Assembly: GCF_001750685.1 (NCBI RefSeq)
Contig: NZ_CP017269.1
Coordinates: forward strand, 2,335,416-2,399,415
Direction of reading: 5' to 3'
DNA: 64,000 nucleotides
From: Geosporobacter ferrireducens
Lineage (GTDB): Bacteria; Bacillota; Clostridia; Peptostreptococcales; Thermotaleaceae
A program made the translations under genes and the position numbers. Under the pieces are notes generated by a model that was not told the origin of the DNA, did not search any database, and was given only the letters and a program-made list of their open reading frames with translations. Of the stretch, positions 1-8,402 are shown piece after piece (the first letter of the stretch is position 1; every line of letters starts with the position of its first letter).

Positions 1-1079
1 ACAATAGGGTATTGGTACAACCCTTTCAGTTTTTCCATTAAATATTCTCCTTGAGCTGTCGCATTGGCCACATAACCCTTTTCCTCTACCAAGTTCATCA
101 CGAAGTCTGCTACACCACAGGATAGCGGATTCCCTGCATAAGTATGCCCGTGTATAAACTGACCTGTTCCTTTTACCATAATGGTTTGGAATACTTCTTC
201 ATTGGCTACCGCTGCACCAATGGGCGTATACCCGCAGCTCATCCCCTTAGCTACGGTCATGATATCCGGTATAATCCCAAAGTGATCGATGCCGAATTTT
301 TCTCCGGTTCTTCCGAAGCCAGACATTACCTCGTCGACGATCAACAAGATGTCATACTTATTGCAGATTTCTCGAACCATCTCAAAGTAGGTTTTCGTCG
401 GATGTGCTCCCGGGCAGGCAGCGCCTACTACAGCCTCAGTGATAAAAGCAGCGATATTTTGCGCTCCTTGTCTTATAATTTCCTGCTCCAAGGCCTCTGC
501 CGCTTTGATACTTGTTTCTTCTAATGTCCCACAACCCCAAGGATTGCGATAATGATAGAACTGAGGGATTTTAGGGAAGTTTACCAGCATTGGATCGTAG
601 ATCTTCCTTCTTTCTGTAATCCCTGTCATAGAGAGAGAACCAAGGGTATTGCCATGAAATGCATTCCATTTGGAGATTACCTTCCACTTGCTCGTTCCCT
701 GTCCGTCTCTCTCCACATAATACTGTCTTGCCATCTTCATAGCGGTTTCTGTGGCTTCTGAGCCACCGGATACGAAGTAAACATAATTTAGATCTCCCGG
801 TGTCCATTGGGATACTCTTTCGGCACAGGCCTCAATCGTATCCACAGTCCAGCGTGAGAGATGGGTGAAGGCAATACGCTTCATCTGTTGAGCTGTATAG
901 GCTGCTACGGCCTCATTTCCATGACCAATATTGGCCACAGCCGAACCGGAACAAGCATCGAGATATCGATTTCCCTTGTCATCGAAAAGATAAATGCCTT
1001 CTCCTTTTTCTATTTTAGGATAATGCCAGTTTTGATTTCTGTAGAATACATTGTTCTTCGGTGCTTTGTTTTGGCTCAT
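1..1079 (-). CDS. Class III (PLP-dependent) aminotransferase, 3' end cut by window
   Basis: The reading frame is open from the ATG at 1079 to the window edge (359 codons), so the C-terminus is missing. A perfect AGGAGG lies at 1088-1093. The translation shows the class III aminotransferase fold: SGGSEATETAMKMARQYY in the cofactor-phosphate region, LIVDEVMSGFGRTG with the PLP-ring aspartate, and the Schiff-base lysine in TVAKGMSCGYTPIGA. The family moves amino groups between omega- or alpha-amino acids and 2-oxo acids. The substrate cannot be read from the sequence; beta-alanine, 4-aminobutyrate or a diamine are typical. A DUF3870 gene lies upstream on the same strand, 291 bp away, with hairpin repeats between. 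Confidence 0.9.
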   Translation of the reverse strand, partial: MSQNKAPKNNVFYRNQNWHYPKIEKGEGIYLFDDKGNRYLDACSGSAVANIGHGNEAVAAYTAQQMKRIAFTHLSRWTVDTIEACAERVSQWTPGDLNYVYFVSGGSEATETAMKMARQYYVERDGQGTSKWKVISKWNAFHGNTLGSLSMTGITERRKIYDPMLVNFPKIPQFYHYRNPWGCGTLEETSIKAAEALEQEIIRQGAQNIAAFITEAVVGAACPGAHPTKTYFEMVREICNKYDILLIVDEVMSGFGRTGEKFGIDHFGIIPDIMTVAKGMSCGYTPIGAAVANEEVFQTIMVKGTGQFIHGHTYAGNPLSCGVADFVMNLVEEKGYVANATAQGEYLMEKLKGLYQYPI

Positions 1080-1117
1080 CACAAAAACCTCCTTTTATAT
1101 AATGGTTGCTGTTGTTA

Positions 1118-1146
1118 CCGGAACGGCACAGGGGCCGTTCCCTACA
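1118..1146. repeat. GTAGGG/CCCTAC-type hairpin repeat (family A), single hairpin
   Basis: GGAACGGC and GCCGTTCC pair across a short loop and are followed by CTAC. This is a half-unit of the dispersed family described at 21181. It lies between the DUF3870 gene and the aminotransferase gene. Confidence 0.7.
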
Positions 1147-1190
1147 TCCGGTACGCCATGTACGCCATGAGGACGGTACGGTACGCCATA

Positions 1191-1256
1191 CGGTACGGTT
1201 CCTCAAGCACATAAAAAACACCTGTGCCAGACGAACCGTCCCCGTGACTCCGCTTA
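1191..1256. repeat. Family B dyad repeat (ACGGTTC...GAACCGTCCCC)
   Basis: The outer arms ACGGTTC and GAACCGT flank an inner hairpin built on GCAC...GTGC, followed by CCCCGTGACTCCG. It matches the better-preserved copy at 9162-9230. The preceding 45 bases hold short iterations of GTACGCCAT and ACGGTAC, so this copy looks embedded in a decayed repeat cluster. Confidence 0.65.
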
Positions 1257-1370
1257 AAATAAAAAATCCAGTACAAAAACAACTTAAGGCAGATGATCCT
1301 TAAATGTTTCATACTGGATTTTACTCACTAAGTAATAGCGGGTTACACGACTACCGCAAGTAAAGCAGTG

Positions 1371-1721
1371 TTACTTTATATGATTTTCTTCTTTCCATGC
1401 ATGATACCGTTCATAGGTACCCTTCAAGGCTACACATATTGCTTTTTGAGCGAGTCCATGGTACCGTCTTTTTACTTTTTCTACCAAGGGTTCAATACCG
1501 TTTTCATGGAGATTATGCCCTATCAAAATCTGTTTCAGAAAGTCCTTGGCTTCTTCAGTTAAAAGTGTACAAGAGGAATCTTCAATAATCCCCGTCTCTT
1601 TATTGATAATTAGACCAAGTCCCACTACCTTATGGAGGTTTCCGGCAGGAATCTCCGCGGGGAGCTTTGCATAGGATATAAAATAGACGGTATCATCACT
1701 ATATTCTTTCAAACCAATCAC
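1371..1721 (-). CDS. DUF3870 domain protein
   Basis: This is a 116-residue soluble protein that I recognise as the DUF3870 family, whose biochemical role is unknown. It begins VIGLKEYSDDTVYFISYAKL and contains the segment VGLGLIINKETGIIED. The start is GTG at 1719-1721, with AAGGA about nine bases upstream. It ends 291 bp before the class III aminotransferase gene on the same strand, so a shared role in amino-acid catabolism is possible but only inferred. No signal peptide or membrane segment is visible. Confidence 0.7.
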   Translation of the reverse strand: MIGLKEYSDDTVYFISYAKLPAEIPAGNLHKVVGLGLIINKETGIIEDSSCTLLTEEAKDFLKQILIGHNLHENGIEPLVEKVKRRYHGLAQKAICVALKGTYERYHAWKEENHIK

Positions 1722-1804
1722 CTATCCTAATCCTTTACAGTATCATTGTATAATGAAATGATCATTTATGCAATAGTCATATTTTTCAAAACTCATCATC
1801 TTTT

Positions 1805-2926
1805 CTATTTCTTAAAATATTCTAAGATCGCTTCCACAATCCGTTGAGAAGCTTCTCCATCACCATAGGGATTCACAGCATTTTCCATCTTTGCATAGGC
1901 ATGAGGATCATTAATTAATTCATGGGCCATTTCAAATATGGCCTCCTTCTCAATTCCTGCCATTTTTACAGTGCCGGCTTGCACCGCTTCCGGGCGTTCC
2001 GTTTCTGTACGAAGAACCAGTACAGGTTTGCCTAAAGCTGGGGCTTCCTCCTGAATACCGCCTGAATCTGTTAAAATCAGGTACGACTTCGCCATCAGGT
2101 TGGCAAAAGGTTCATATTCTAAGGGTTTAATCAAATGTACTCTTTCCATATTGCCTAAAATTTCATGGGCCAACGCCTGTACCTTCGGATTCAAATGCAC
2201 AGGAAAGATGACCTCTACATCTTCATTTTTCTCAACAATCTCTTTCATGGCTGTAAAGATGTTGATCATAGGCTGTCCTAAGTTTTCCCTGCGGTGCGCC
2301 GTTAGCAAAATTACTTTTCTCTTCGCATAGTCGATTTGGTTTAATCGGTCATCTTCAAAAATATAGTCCGTCTTAACTACTTGCAGCAAAGCATCAATCA
2401 CGGTATTCCCTGTCACCAGAATGGTGTCTTCTTTAATTCCTTCTGCTAAAAGATTCCTTCGGTTTCCTTCCGTCGGAGCAAAGTGCAAGTGGGTTAACCG
2501 GCCTGTCAATACGCGATTTATTTCTTCCGGGTAGGGAGAATACATATTGTCGCTGCGGAGACCTGCCTCTACATGTCCCACCTTTACTTGCTGATAGAAG
2601 GCAGCCAGTGCTCCGGTAAAGGTAGTGGTAGTATCTCCGTGCACTAAAATCATATGAGGCTGCACCGCTTTAATAACATCCTCCAGTCCCCTTAATGCCC
2701 GGGCAGTAATTTCACTCAGGGTTTGTCCCGGCTGCATGATATTCAGATCGTGATCCGGCTTTAAAGAGAACAACTCCAATACTTGATCCAGCATTTCCCT
2801 ATGCTGGGCTGTCACACACAGACTAGATTCAATCTCTTCATGATCCTGCAGGGATCTGACTACCGGTGCCATTTTGATCGCCTCCGGCCGTGTACCAAAT
2901 ATCGACAGTATTTTTACTTTACTCAT
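1805..2926 (-). CDS. mnaA: UDP-N-acetylglucosamine 2-epimerase (non-hydrolysing)
   Basis: The product is 373 residues, the usual length. It interconverts UDP-GlcNAc and UDP-ManNAc in the cytoplasm for teichoic acid or capsule synthesis. Visible signatures are GTRPEAIKMAPV near the N-terminus, HGDTTTTFTGALAAF, HVEAGLRS, PEEINR with a catalytic acid, and LTDSGGIQEEAP near the C-terminus. It lies downstream of the TagO-like transferase, fitting a wall-polymer role. As I recall, mnaA also closes the upp block of Bacillus. A divergent paralogue at 57093 sits in the polysaccharide locus and is more likely dedicated to UDP-FucNAc. Confidence 0.95.
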   Translation of the reverse strand: MSKVKILSIFGTRPEAIKMAPVVRSLQDHEEIESSLCVTAQHREMLDQVLELFSLKPDHDLNIMQPGQTLSEITARALRGLEDVIKAVQPHMILVHGDTTTTFTGALAAFYQQVKVGHVEAGLRSDNMYSPYPEEINRVLTGRLTHLHFAPTEGNRRNLLAEGIKEDTILVTGNTVIDALLQVVKTDYIFEDDRLNQIDYAKRKVILLTAHRRENLGQPMINIFTAMKEIVEKNEDVEVIFPVHLNPKVQALAHEILGNMERVHLIKPLEYEPFANLMAKSYLILTDSGGIQEEAPALGKPVLVLRTETERPEAVQAGTVKMAGIEKEAIFEMAHELINDPHAYAKMENAVNPYGDGEASQRIVEAILEYFKK

Positions 2927-2941
2927 TGTTTCACCTCATAT

Positions 2942-3113
2942 TCTATTATATAAAAAGAGCGTCTACGACGCTTTCGCTAGGGAACCCTAGGTTCCCTTCG
3001 ACGACTGCTATCGCAGTCTGAGCACCCTCCTTAGTACGGCAGGGGATTTCATCCCCTACAACCCCTGTTTTTATATAATAGGAAAGTAGAACTTTCCTAT
3101 TATATAAAAACAG
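2942..3113. repeat. MITE-like composite of nested inverted repeats
   Basis: CTATTATATAAAAA at 2943-2956 recurs inverted at 3068-3081, bounding a segment packed with small hairpins: GCGTC/GACGC, AGGGAACC/GGTTCCCT, GACTGC/GCAGTC and a family A hairpin GGGGAT/ATCCCC at 3042-3059. The right edge is a perfect 23-bp inverted repeat with a 3-base loop, 3065-3087 against 3091-3113. No coding potential is visible. It fills the gap between the tagO-like terminator and mnaA. Confidence 0.6.
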
Positions 3114-3130
3114 CCTGACGGAGTCAGGCT
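3106..3130 (-). terminator. Rho-independent terminator of the tagO-like gene
   Basis: On the minus strand the stem AGCCTGAC/GTCAGGCT with loop TCC is followed by GTTTTTA, 7 bases after the stop codon at 3137. The T-run lies within the right arm of the adjacent 23-bp inverted repeat. Confidence 0.8.
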
Positions 3131-3136
3131 TTTAAG

Positions 3137-4174
3137 CTATTCCTTTTCACTTCGTTTTTGTTTTTGAAAATCCACTGCGTTTATACTAATATACATCATA
3201 GCACTGGCAAGAATCAGTACAATCAGTGAGTCAAGCACCTTGCTGTTGGAATAAAAACCTGCACTTAGGCCCAATGTAGCACTCACCCCATACAGGGTCA
3301 ATACCGTTCTTTTCTGTCCCATTCCTGCTGAAAGGAGGCGGTGGTGCAAATGTCCCTTATCCGGTTCCATGATAGGACGGCCGTTTATCGCTCTTCGACA
3401 AATTGCAAAGGTGGTATCAAAAATCGGCACCCCTAACGCCAATACCGGTACAACAGTAGCCAAGGCAGTGGCGCCTTTCACCGCACCATCAATAGAGATG
3501 GCTGCAAGCATAAACCCTAAAAACAAGGAACCGGTATCTCCCATAAATATTTTTGCCGGATTAAAGTTATAGGGTAAGAAACCGACTGCAGCACCGGCAA
3601 TCGCTAAGGTCATAATAGCCGTTTCCGGTCTTCCCACCACATGGGCCACATAGGCTAAAGAAAGTGCAGCAATTGTTGCAACCCCGGCTGCCAAACCATC
3701 TAAGCCGTCAATCAAATTTAAGGTATTTGTAATCCCAACAATCCAGAAGATTGTTACCGGGATGCTGAATACGCCGAGGTAGATTTCTTTACCTTCTGTA
3801 AAGGGTATATTAAACTTTCCAATTCTCAGTCCAAAATAAATAAGGATTCCGGCGCATAAAATCTGAACAGCCAGCTTTGTTTTTGCTGACAAAGGCTTTA
3901 TATCATCAAATATTCCCATGATCACAATGATCGTTCCCCCAAGGAGCATACCGATCATTTCCCTGTCCATCGGTAAAATCATCCATACGCTAATCACAAC
4001 CCCTGCATAGATGGCCAAGCCCCCCATGCGTGGAATCGGCTGTTTGTGTACTCTCCGATCATCCTTTGGAATGTCAATTGCTCCTACCCGATAGGCTAAC
4101 TTTTTTGCAATCGGCGTTAGGCTTAAGGAAATCATAACGGCAATAAAAAATACTAAGTAGTATTGATCCACCAT
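3137..4174 (-). CDS. tagO: Undecaprenyl-phosphate GlcNAc-1-phosphate transferase (TagO/WecA-like, MraY family)
   Basis: An integral membrane enzyme of about 345 residues with some ten hydrophobic segments. It transfers a HexNAc-1-phosphate from a UDP-sugar to undecaprenyl phosphate and so starts wall teichoic acid or surface-polysaccharide synthesis. Family signatures are visible: the acidic pair in GIFDDIKPLSAK, NLIDGLDGLAAG, FMGDTGSLFLGF and the HLHHRL loop. I chose ATG at 4174 because GGAG lies five bases upstream; the in-frame GTG at 4180 would abut the ribosome site. It precedes mnaA. It may also prime the polysaccharide locus, where I see no initiating transferase. Confidence 0.92.
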   Translation of the reverse strand: MVDQYYLVFFIAVMISLSLTPIAKKLAYRVGAIDIPKDDRRVHKQPIPRMGGLAIYAGVVISVWMILPMDREMIGMLLGGTIIVIMGIFDDIKPLSAKTKLAVQILCAGILIYFGLRIGKFNIPFTEGKEIYLGVFSIPVTIFWIVGITNTLNLIDGLDGLAAGVATIAALSLAYVAHVVGRPETAIMTLAIAGAAVGFLPYNFNPAKIFMGDTGSLFLGFMLAAISIDGAVKGATALATVVPVLALGVPIFDTTFAICRRAINGRPIMEPDKGHLHHRLLSAGMGQKRTVLTLYGVSATLGLSAGFYSNSKVLDSLIVLILASAMMYISINAVDFQKQKRSEKE

Positions 4175-4262
4175 AAACACTCCTTGTCGATAGTCATATC
4201 AGTGTAATTTTACATGAAAACCGAGTAAAAATCAACTTTTCCTGTTAATTTTCAACAATTTG

Positions 4263-4700
4263 CTACTTGCAGATGAGTTCCATCCCCGCTTCTTCTAGCA
4301 TTGCCATGGATAGGGCATCCGGATACATTCCTTTAAAAATTATTTTTTTAATTCCTGCGTTAATAGCCATTTTTGCACATAAAATACAGGGCTGCAGCGT
4401 AGTATAGAGGGTAGCTCCTTCGATGCTGACACCATGATAAGCCGCCTGTATAATCGCATTTTGCTCCGCATGAAGGCCGCGGCACAATTCATGCCGTTCT
4501 CCCGATGGAATACCTTGTTTTTCCCGGATACATCCCACATCCAGACAATGGGCCGTCCCTGAGGGTGCTCCATTATATCCGGTTGCCAATATCCGCTTAT
4601 TTTTTACAATCACTGCACCCACTTTTCTTCTCAAGCAGGTAGAACGAGTTTTGGCAATTTCTGCCATTTCCATAAAATATTCATCCCAATCCGGGCGCAT
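4263..4700 (-). CDS. dCMP deaminase (ComEB-like cytidine/deoxycytidylate deaminase)
   Basis: A 145-residue zinc enzyme converting dCMP to dUMP for thymidylate synthesis. The zinc site is explicit: the HAEQNAI motif (ligand His plus proton-shuttle Glu) and PCILC with the two cysteine ligands. An N-terminal zinc or structural motif region [14 protein letters not shown] is also typical. The start ATG at 4700 is preceded by AGGAGG. It lies between upp and the tagO-like gene, close to other pyrimidine-salvage genes. The length matches ComEB-type deaminases, but a role in DNA uptake should not be assumed from that name. Confidence 0.92.
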   Translation of the reverse strand: MRPDWDEYFMEMAEIAKTRSTCLRRKVGAVIVKNKRILATGYNGAPSGTAHCLDVGCIREKQGIPSGERHELCRGLHAEQNAIIQAAYHGVSIEGATLYTTLQPCILCAKMAINAGIKKIIFKGMYPDALSMAMLEEAGMELICK

Positions 4701-4787
4701 CTTTTGTCCTCCTCATGATTCGGTACAAGTATAAGCATCTAAAGATTGTAGATTTTGTTTTGAATTGTTACGAATAAATATTCACTC

Positions 4788-4846
4788 TGCAAAAAAGAGT
4801 TGTGCAGGAAACTGACTGGCTCCATATACAACCCTCTTTTTTAGAG
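4788..4846 (-). terminator. Possible terminator downstream of upp
   Basis: GCAAAAAAGAGTTGT and ACAACCCTCTTTTTT form an imperfect long-loop inverted repeat between upp and the dCMP deaminase gene. It could end the upp transcript on the minus strand. The loop of more than 20 bases and the two-base bulge make it weak. Confidence 0.35.
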
Positions 4847-4978
4847 TACTTCTACATACCTATTCAAAATTCCTTCAAAATATTTCAAATTAGGACAGAG
4901 TATTCTGTTATTTTATTCCATTTCAAACAAAAAGAATAGATTTCGATCACCCTACTCTCTATTCTTTAAAAATATCAT

Positions 4979-5608
4979 CTACTTGGTTCCAAACAATCTG
5001 TCCCCTGCATCCCCCAGTCCCGGTACGATGTAAGCATGCTCATTTAGTTTCTCATCGACAGCAGCTACATAAATTTCTACATCAGGGTGTGCTTCACATA
5101 CGGCCTTGACACCCTCTGGTGAAGCAATTAGGCACATGAGCTTAACGCTCTGGGCACCCCTGTCTTTAATAAACTGGATGGCTGCATTGGCTGAACCACC
5201 GGTTGCCAGCATCGGATCTATAACAATTAAATCACGCTCATGAACATCTACCGGAAGCTTGCAGTAATATTCTACAGGTTCTAAGGTTTCAGGATCTCTA
5301 TATAAGCCGATATGCCCTACCTTTGCTGCGGGTATTAGGCTTAGCAATCCGTCTACCATTCCTAATCCTGCTCTTAAAATAGGAACAATTCCAAGTTTTC
5401 TTCCAGCAATCACCTTTGCCTTTGTCTTGCTAACCGGTGTCTCTATCTCAATTTCTTGCAAGGGCAGGTTCCGGGTTACCTCGTAACCCATTAACATGGC
5501 TAATTCCTTGACAACCTCGCGGAATTCTTTGGAGCCTGTGTTTTTATCCCGAATTAAGGTTAATTTATGTTGAATTAAAGGATGGTCCATCACAAAGACA
5601 TTTTTCAT
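4979..5608 (-). CDS. upp: Uracil phosphoribosyltransferase
   Basis: Makes UMP from uracil and PRPP (pyrimidine salvage). The product is 209 residues from the ATG at 5608, the usual family length; an in-frame ATG at 5617 directly abuts the GGAAGGGAG ribosome site and is less likely. The N-terminus [20 protein letters not shown] is diagnostic. The PRPP-binding loop reads [14 protein letters not shown]. The C-terminal [13 protein letters not shown] is the usual uracil-binding end. It starts 27 bases after rpiB ends, so the two are probably co-transcribed. Confidence 0.97.
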   Translation of the reverse strand: MKNVFVMDHPLIQHKLTLIRDKNTGSKEFREVVKELAMLMGYEVTRNLPLQEIEIETPVSKTKAKVIAGRKLGIVPILRAGLGMVDGLLSLIPAAKVGHIGLYRDPETLEPVEYYCKLPVDVHERDLIVIDPMLATGGSANAAIQFIKDRGAQSVKLMCLIASPEGVKAVCEAHPDVEIYVAAVDEKLNEHAYIVPGLGDAGDRLFGTK

Positions 5609-5634
5609 TATTTGCATCTCCCTTCCATATACGT

Positions 5635-6084
5635 TTACTTGCTGTATTTTCTTTCTATATCGCCAAGCATGTTCACTCTGCGTGCATGTCTATCGCCTGC
5701 AAATTCGGTATGTATCCACACATCAACGATTTCCAGCGCCAGTCCTGCGCCTACAACTCTTTCCCCTAATGCCAATACATTGGCATTGTTGTGTTCTCTC
5801 GACATTTTAGCAGAGTAGGTTTCTGTTACCACAGCACACCGAATCCCGGGAACCTTGTTGGCAGAAATAGAAATGCCTATTCCTGTTCCGCAGCATAGAA
5901 TTCCTCTATCACATGCACCGGAAACAACTGCTTCTGCGACCTTCATTCCAAATTCCGGATAGTCCACAGATTCAGTACTGTTTGTACCAAAATCCTCATA
6001 AGCTATATTTTGCTCATCTAAATATTTTCTAATGGTTTCCTTTAAATGGTACCCTCCATGGTCACTTCCTAATGCTATTTTCAT
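5635..6084 (-). CDS. rpiB: Ribose-5-phosphate isomerase B
   Basis: Interconverts ribose 5-phosphate and ribulose 5-phosphate in the pentose phosphate pathway. From the ATG at 6084 the product is 149 residues, the usual size, and begins [15 protein letters not shown]. The catalytic cysteine lies in [21 protein letters not shown] at 6099 would add five residues but overlaps the AGGAGG. The ATG then sits about 14 bases from the ribosome site, slightly far. It lies upstream of upp and downstream of the YwlE-like phosphatase, the order I recall in Bacillus. Confidence 0.95.
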   Translation of the reverse strand: MKIALGSDHGGYHLKETIRKYLDEQNIAYEDFGTNSTESVDYPEFGMKVAEAVVSGACDRGILCCGTGIGISISANKVPGIRCAVVTETYSAKMSREHNNANVLALGERVVGAGLALEIVDVWIHTEFAGDRHARRVNMLGDIERKYSK

Positions 6085-6211
6085 ATATTCGAAGTACACC
6101 TCCTCTTATCAATTGCCTAAAACATTTTAACACAGCAGTTTCACATATTCAATCTTAATATCCTATTTGTAAATTTTCCCTGAAAAAGATTGAATAGAAT
6201 CTATTTTTGTC

Positions 6212-6270
6212 GTAGGGGCATACACACAGGTATGCTCGTTTTCCGGAACGATACGGGGATCGTTCCCTAC
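6212..6270. repeat. Family A composite repeat, two hairpins (GTAGGG...CCCTAC)
   Basis: The 59-bp unit starts GTAGGG and ends CCCTAC. The first hairpin is GCATAC/GTATGC and the second GGAACGAT/ATCGTTCC, joined by a T-rich linker. It sits in the 305-bp gap upstream of rpiB. A decayed family B copy follows at 6301-6387, and nothing else is visible in the gap. Confidence 0.75.
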
Positions 6271-6300
6271 CCATATTCCCTTTAGACATCTGCTACGCAA

Positions 6301-6387
6301 CGGGGACAGCTCGAAGTCACTGAAAAAGTCCTATTTTCATAAAAACCATCTGGGCCAGACAAACCATTCCCATGACTCCGCTATAAA
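6301..6387. repeat. Decayed family B repeat
   Basis: CGGGGACAGCTCGAAGTCAC at the left and CCATCTGGGCCAGAC then CATGACTCCGCT at the right line up with the copy at 1191-1256, but the arms no longer pair well. It abuts the stop codon of the YwlE-like gene. Confidence 0.45.
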
Positions 6388-6389
6388 TG

Positions 6390-7100
6390 CTAACGCGAGC
6401 TATTTTCTTCCAGCAGTTTTTTCAGTACTACCTTCAAAGCTTCTTCGATTTCCTTGGCGCATTCACGGTAAACCCAGGCAGGCTGTCCAAAGGGATCCAT
6501 GATATCTACAGATGGAAGCTTATCTTCAAGGTACACAAGCTCTCTTTGTTCGTTCGAGACGGTTTTCGCCATTTCCAGCTCCAGCTCCCGTATCCGGTCG
6601 TCTACCGCTTGCAGCTGGCCTTGCAGCTCCACTCTGCGATTCCTGAGTTCTGTAATCTCCTTCTCATATTCCCGGAAGAACTCCGCCTTTTTATGCTGAA
6701 TCACCCGCCGCAGCTTTTCAATCTCTGCTGTGATTCCTTTATCATCTCCCAAATAGCTTGCATATTCCTTCAGGGTATAGGTTTTCTGCTCTGCTGAGGG
6801 GTCTAGATTCAAAACCTGCTGTTTATGATTCCTGGTCATAGTAAAGATCAAGTCTGCTGCATGAATCAATTCCTTCGTTAACGGCCTTGCCTGGTGGTGT
6901 CGCAGATCAATACGCCATTCCCGCATTACCTGTGCTGCGTTATTTGAGGCCTTTTGGCCTTTCAATGCAGCAGTGCCTGCCGAAATCACGCGAATCCCCT
7001 GTACTGATTCACCTGCAGCTTGCAGCATTTTACGGAACAAAGCCTCTGCCATACTGCTGCGGCAGGTATTTCCAGTACAAACAAACAAAATAGTTTTCAT
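6390..7100 (-). CDS. Low-molecular-weight protein phosphatase (YwlE-like) with coiled-coil insertion
   Basis: The catalytic P-loop CTGNTCRSSMAEAL (C-X5-R-S) lies at residues 8-21. The family's acid loop is recognisable as DIMDPFGQPAWVYREC near residue 200. YwlE-type enzymes, about 150 residues, dephosphorylate protein arginine or tyrosine. This protein has 236 residues because roughly 80-85 charged, heptad-like residues (about 117-195, for example RRVELQGQLQAVDDRIRELE) are inserted before the acid loop. Start ATG 7100 follows GGAGGTGAG. The position between sua5/ywlC and rpiB matches ywlE order in Bacillus. Arginine versus tyrosine specificity is not decided by sequence alone. Confidence 0.88.
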   Translation of the reverse strand: MKTILFVCTGNTCRSSMAEALFRKMLQAAGESVQGIRVISAGTAALKGQKASNNAAQVMREWRIDLRHHQARPLTKELIHAADLIFTMTRNHKQQVLNLDPSAEQKTYTLKEYASYLGDDKGITAEIEKLRRVIQHKKAEFFREYEKEITELRNRRVELQGQLQAVDDRIRELELEMAKTVSNEQRELVYLEDKLPSVDIMDPFGQPAWVYRECAKEIEEALKVVLKKLLEENSSR

Positions 7101-7120
7101 TTTCTCACCTCCAGTATCTT

Positions 7121-8173
7121 TTACACCGATAGGATACGGTATCCCGCAGCCTTTAACATACGGTTCATGACTGCATGTCCTACTCCTTCCCGGCTAATGC
7201 CCTCCGCCAGAATAATATCTACGCCGATTTCGTCAAACTGCCTCAGTGTATCAAATAATTTAGCTCCTATGGTTTCTAACGATTGTCTGCTTCCCATGGA
7301 TAAAACACAGAAAGCCCCATAACTGTCCTTTGTCTCTTCTGTAGCCATGATCCCCACCCGCAAACCTTCTTGCTCTTTTGATTTTCTAATGCCTTCGATT
7401 TTTTCAATCATAGCGGTTATCGCTCCATCTACAATCATCATCTCTGCCTTCGGGGCATAATGGGTATATTTCATCCCGGGAGACTTAGGTACCACAGTGC
7501 TGTCCATTTTCTCTTCCAATGCGGGATCTAAAGATACTTCTCCCAATACCTGTGTCAGCTCCTCCAGTGTAATCCCGCCTGGACGCAGAATGGCAGGTAT
7601 TTCTCCTGAAATATCCAGAACTGTAGACTCCAGGCCAACTAAGCATTCCCCGCCACTGATGATGGCATCCACTCTACCCATCAAATCCTCTATCACATGG
7701 GCAGCTCGTGTTGGACTTGGCTTTCCTGATAAGTTGGCACTAGGAGCAGCTATAGGCACTCCAGCCAACCTAATCAGTGTTCGTGCAATACCATGCGCGG
7801 GCATTCGGATCGCCACTGTATCCAGTCCGGCAGTAATCACCGCCGGTACACGATCTGATTTAGGGAAAATCAACGTTAAAGGTCCAGGCCAAAACTTTTC
7901 TGCAAGTTTTCTCGCCGTGGCAGGTATTTTCTCTACCAAAGGTTCTATATCATTAAAATCAGCAACATGCACAATCAATGGATTGTCAGAGGGCCGTCCC
8001 TTCGCCTCAAATATCTTGCCTACAGCGCTTTGATCCAAAGCATTGGCTCCTAAACCATATACGGTTTCTGTAGGAAATGCAACCGTACCTCCATTTTTTA
8101 AAATGTCTGCTGCTTCCAATAGTTTTTCCCGGTCAATGCAGGAAGGATCTATGGATATGATTTGTGTTTCCAT
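7121..8173 (-). CDS. ywlC: Threonylcarbamoyl-AMP synthase (Sua5/YwlC)
   Basis: Makes threonylcarbamoyl-AMP from threonine, bicarbonate and ATP, the first step of the t6A modification of ANN-decoding tRNAs. The two-domain Sua5 architecture is present: a YrdC domain at about residues 15-200 (FPTETVYGLGANA, KGRPSDNPLIVH, PSANLSGKPSPT) and a C-terminal Sua5 domain (PGMKYTHYAPKAEM onward). From ATG 8173 it is 350 residues, the usual two-domain length. GAGGTG sits nine bases upstream; the GTG at 8185 overlaps that site. It precedes the YwlE-like gene by 20 bp and is probably co-transcribed with it. Confidence 0.95.
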   Translation of the reverse strand: METQIISIDPSCIDREKLLEAADILKNGGTVAFPTETVYGLGANALDQSAVGKIFEAKGRPSDNPLIVHVADFNDIEPLVEKIPATARKLAEKFWPGPLTLIFPKSDRVPAVITAGLDTVAIRMPAHGIARTLIRLAGVPIAAPSANLSGKPSPTRAAHVIEDLMGRVDAIISGGECLVGLESTVLDISGEIPAILRPGGITLEELTQVLGEVSLDPALEEKMDSTVVPKSPGMKYTHYAPKAEMMIVDGAITAMIEKIEGIRKSKEQEGLRVGIMATEETKDSYGAFCVLSMGSRQSLETIGAKLFDTLRQFDEIGVDIILAEGISREGVGHAVMNRMLKAAGYRILSV

Positions 8174-8355
8174 TCTTTTGTTCACCTCAAAATCCGTTTA
8201 GCGTTGTTTAATATCTGTGACACGCCAAAACTAAAATACGCTTCTCCAAGAATTTCTTTAATTATTATACACCAAATTTTCTATACTAACACTGAACTTT
8301 TGAAGAAATCATGGTTTTTGTGTTCTTTTGTTTATCCTTTCAATCTGCATTGTTA

Positions 8356-8381
8356 CGGGAGGACACAAGGCCCTCCCCTAC
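8356..8381. repeat. Family A hairpin repeat, single hairpin
   Basis: GGGAGG pairs with CCTCCC across ACACAAGGC and is followed by CCTACC. It lies between the ZIP transporter gene and ywlC. Confidence 0.65.
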
Positions 8382-8402
8382 CTTTTATTCATCTTTCTTG
8401 AA

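Noticed and set aside
144-1214. Plus-strand open frames opposite the aminotransferase gene and in its leader
   Set aside because: They are antisense to a clear class III aminotransferase, lack ribosome sites and have no recognisable domain.
7497-8033. 178-codon plus-strand frame opposite ywlC
   Set aside because: Antisense shadow of the Sua5 gene; no motif or ribosome site.
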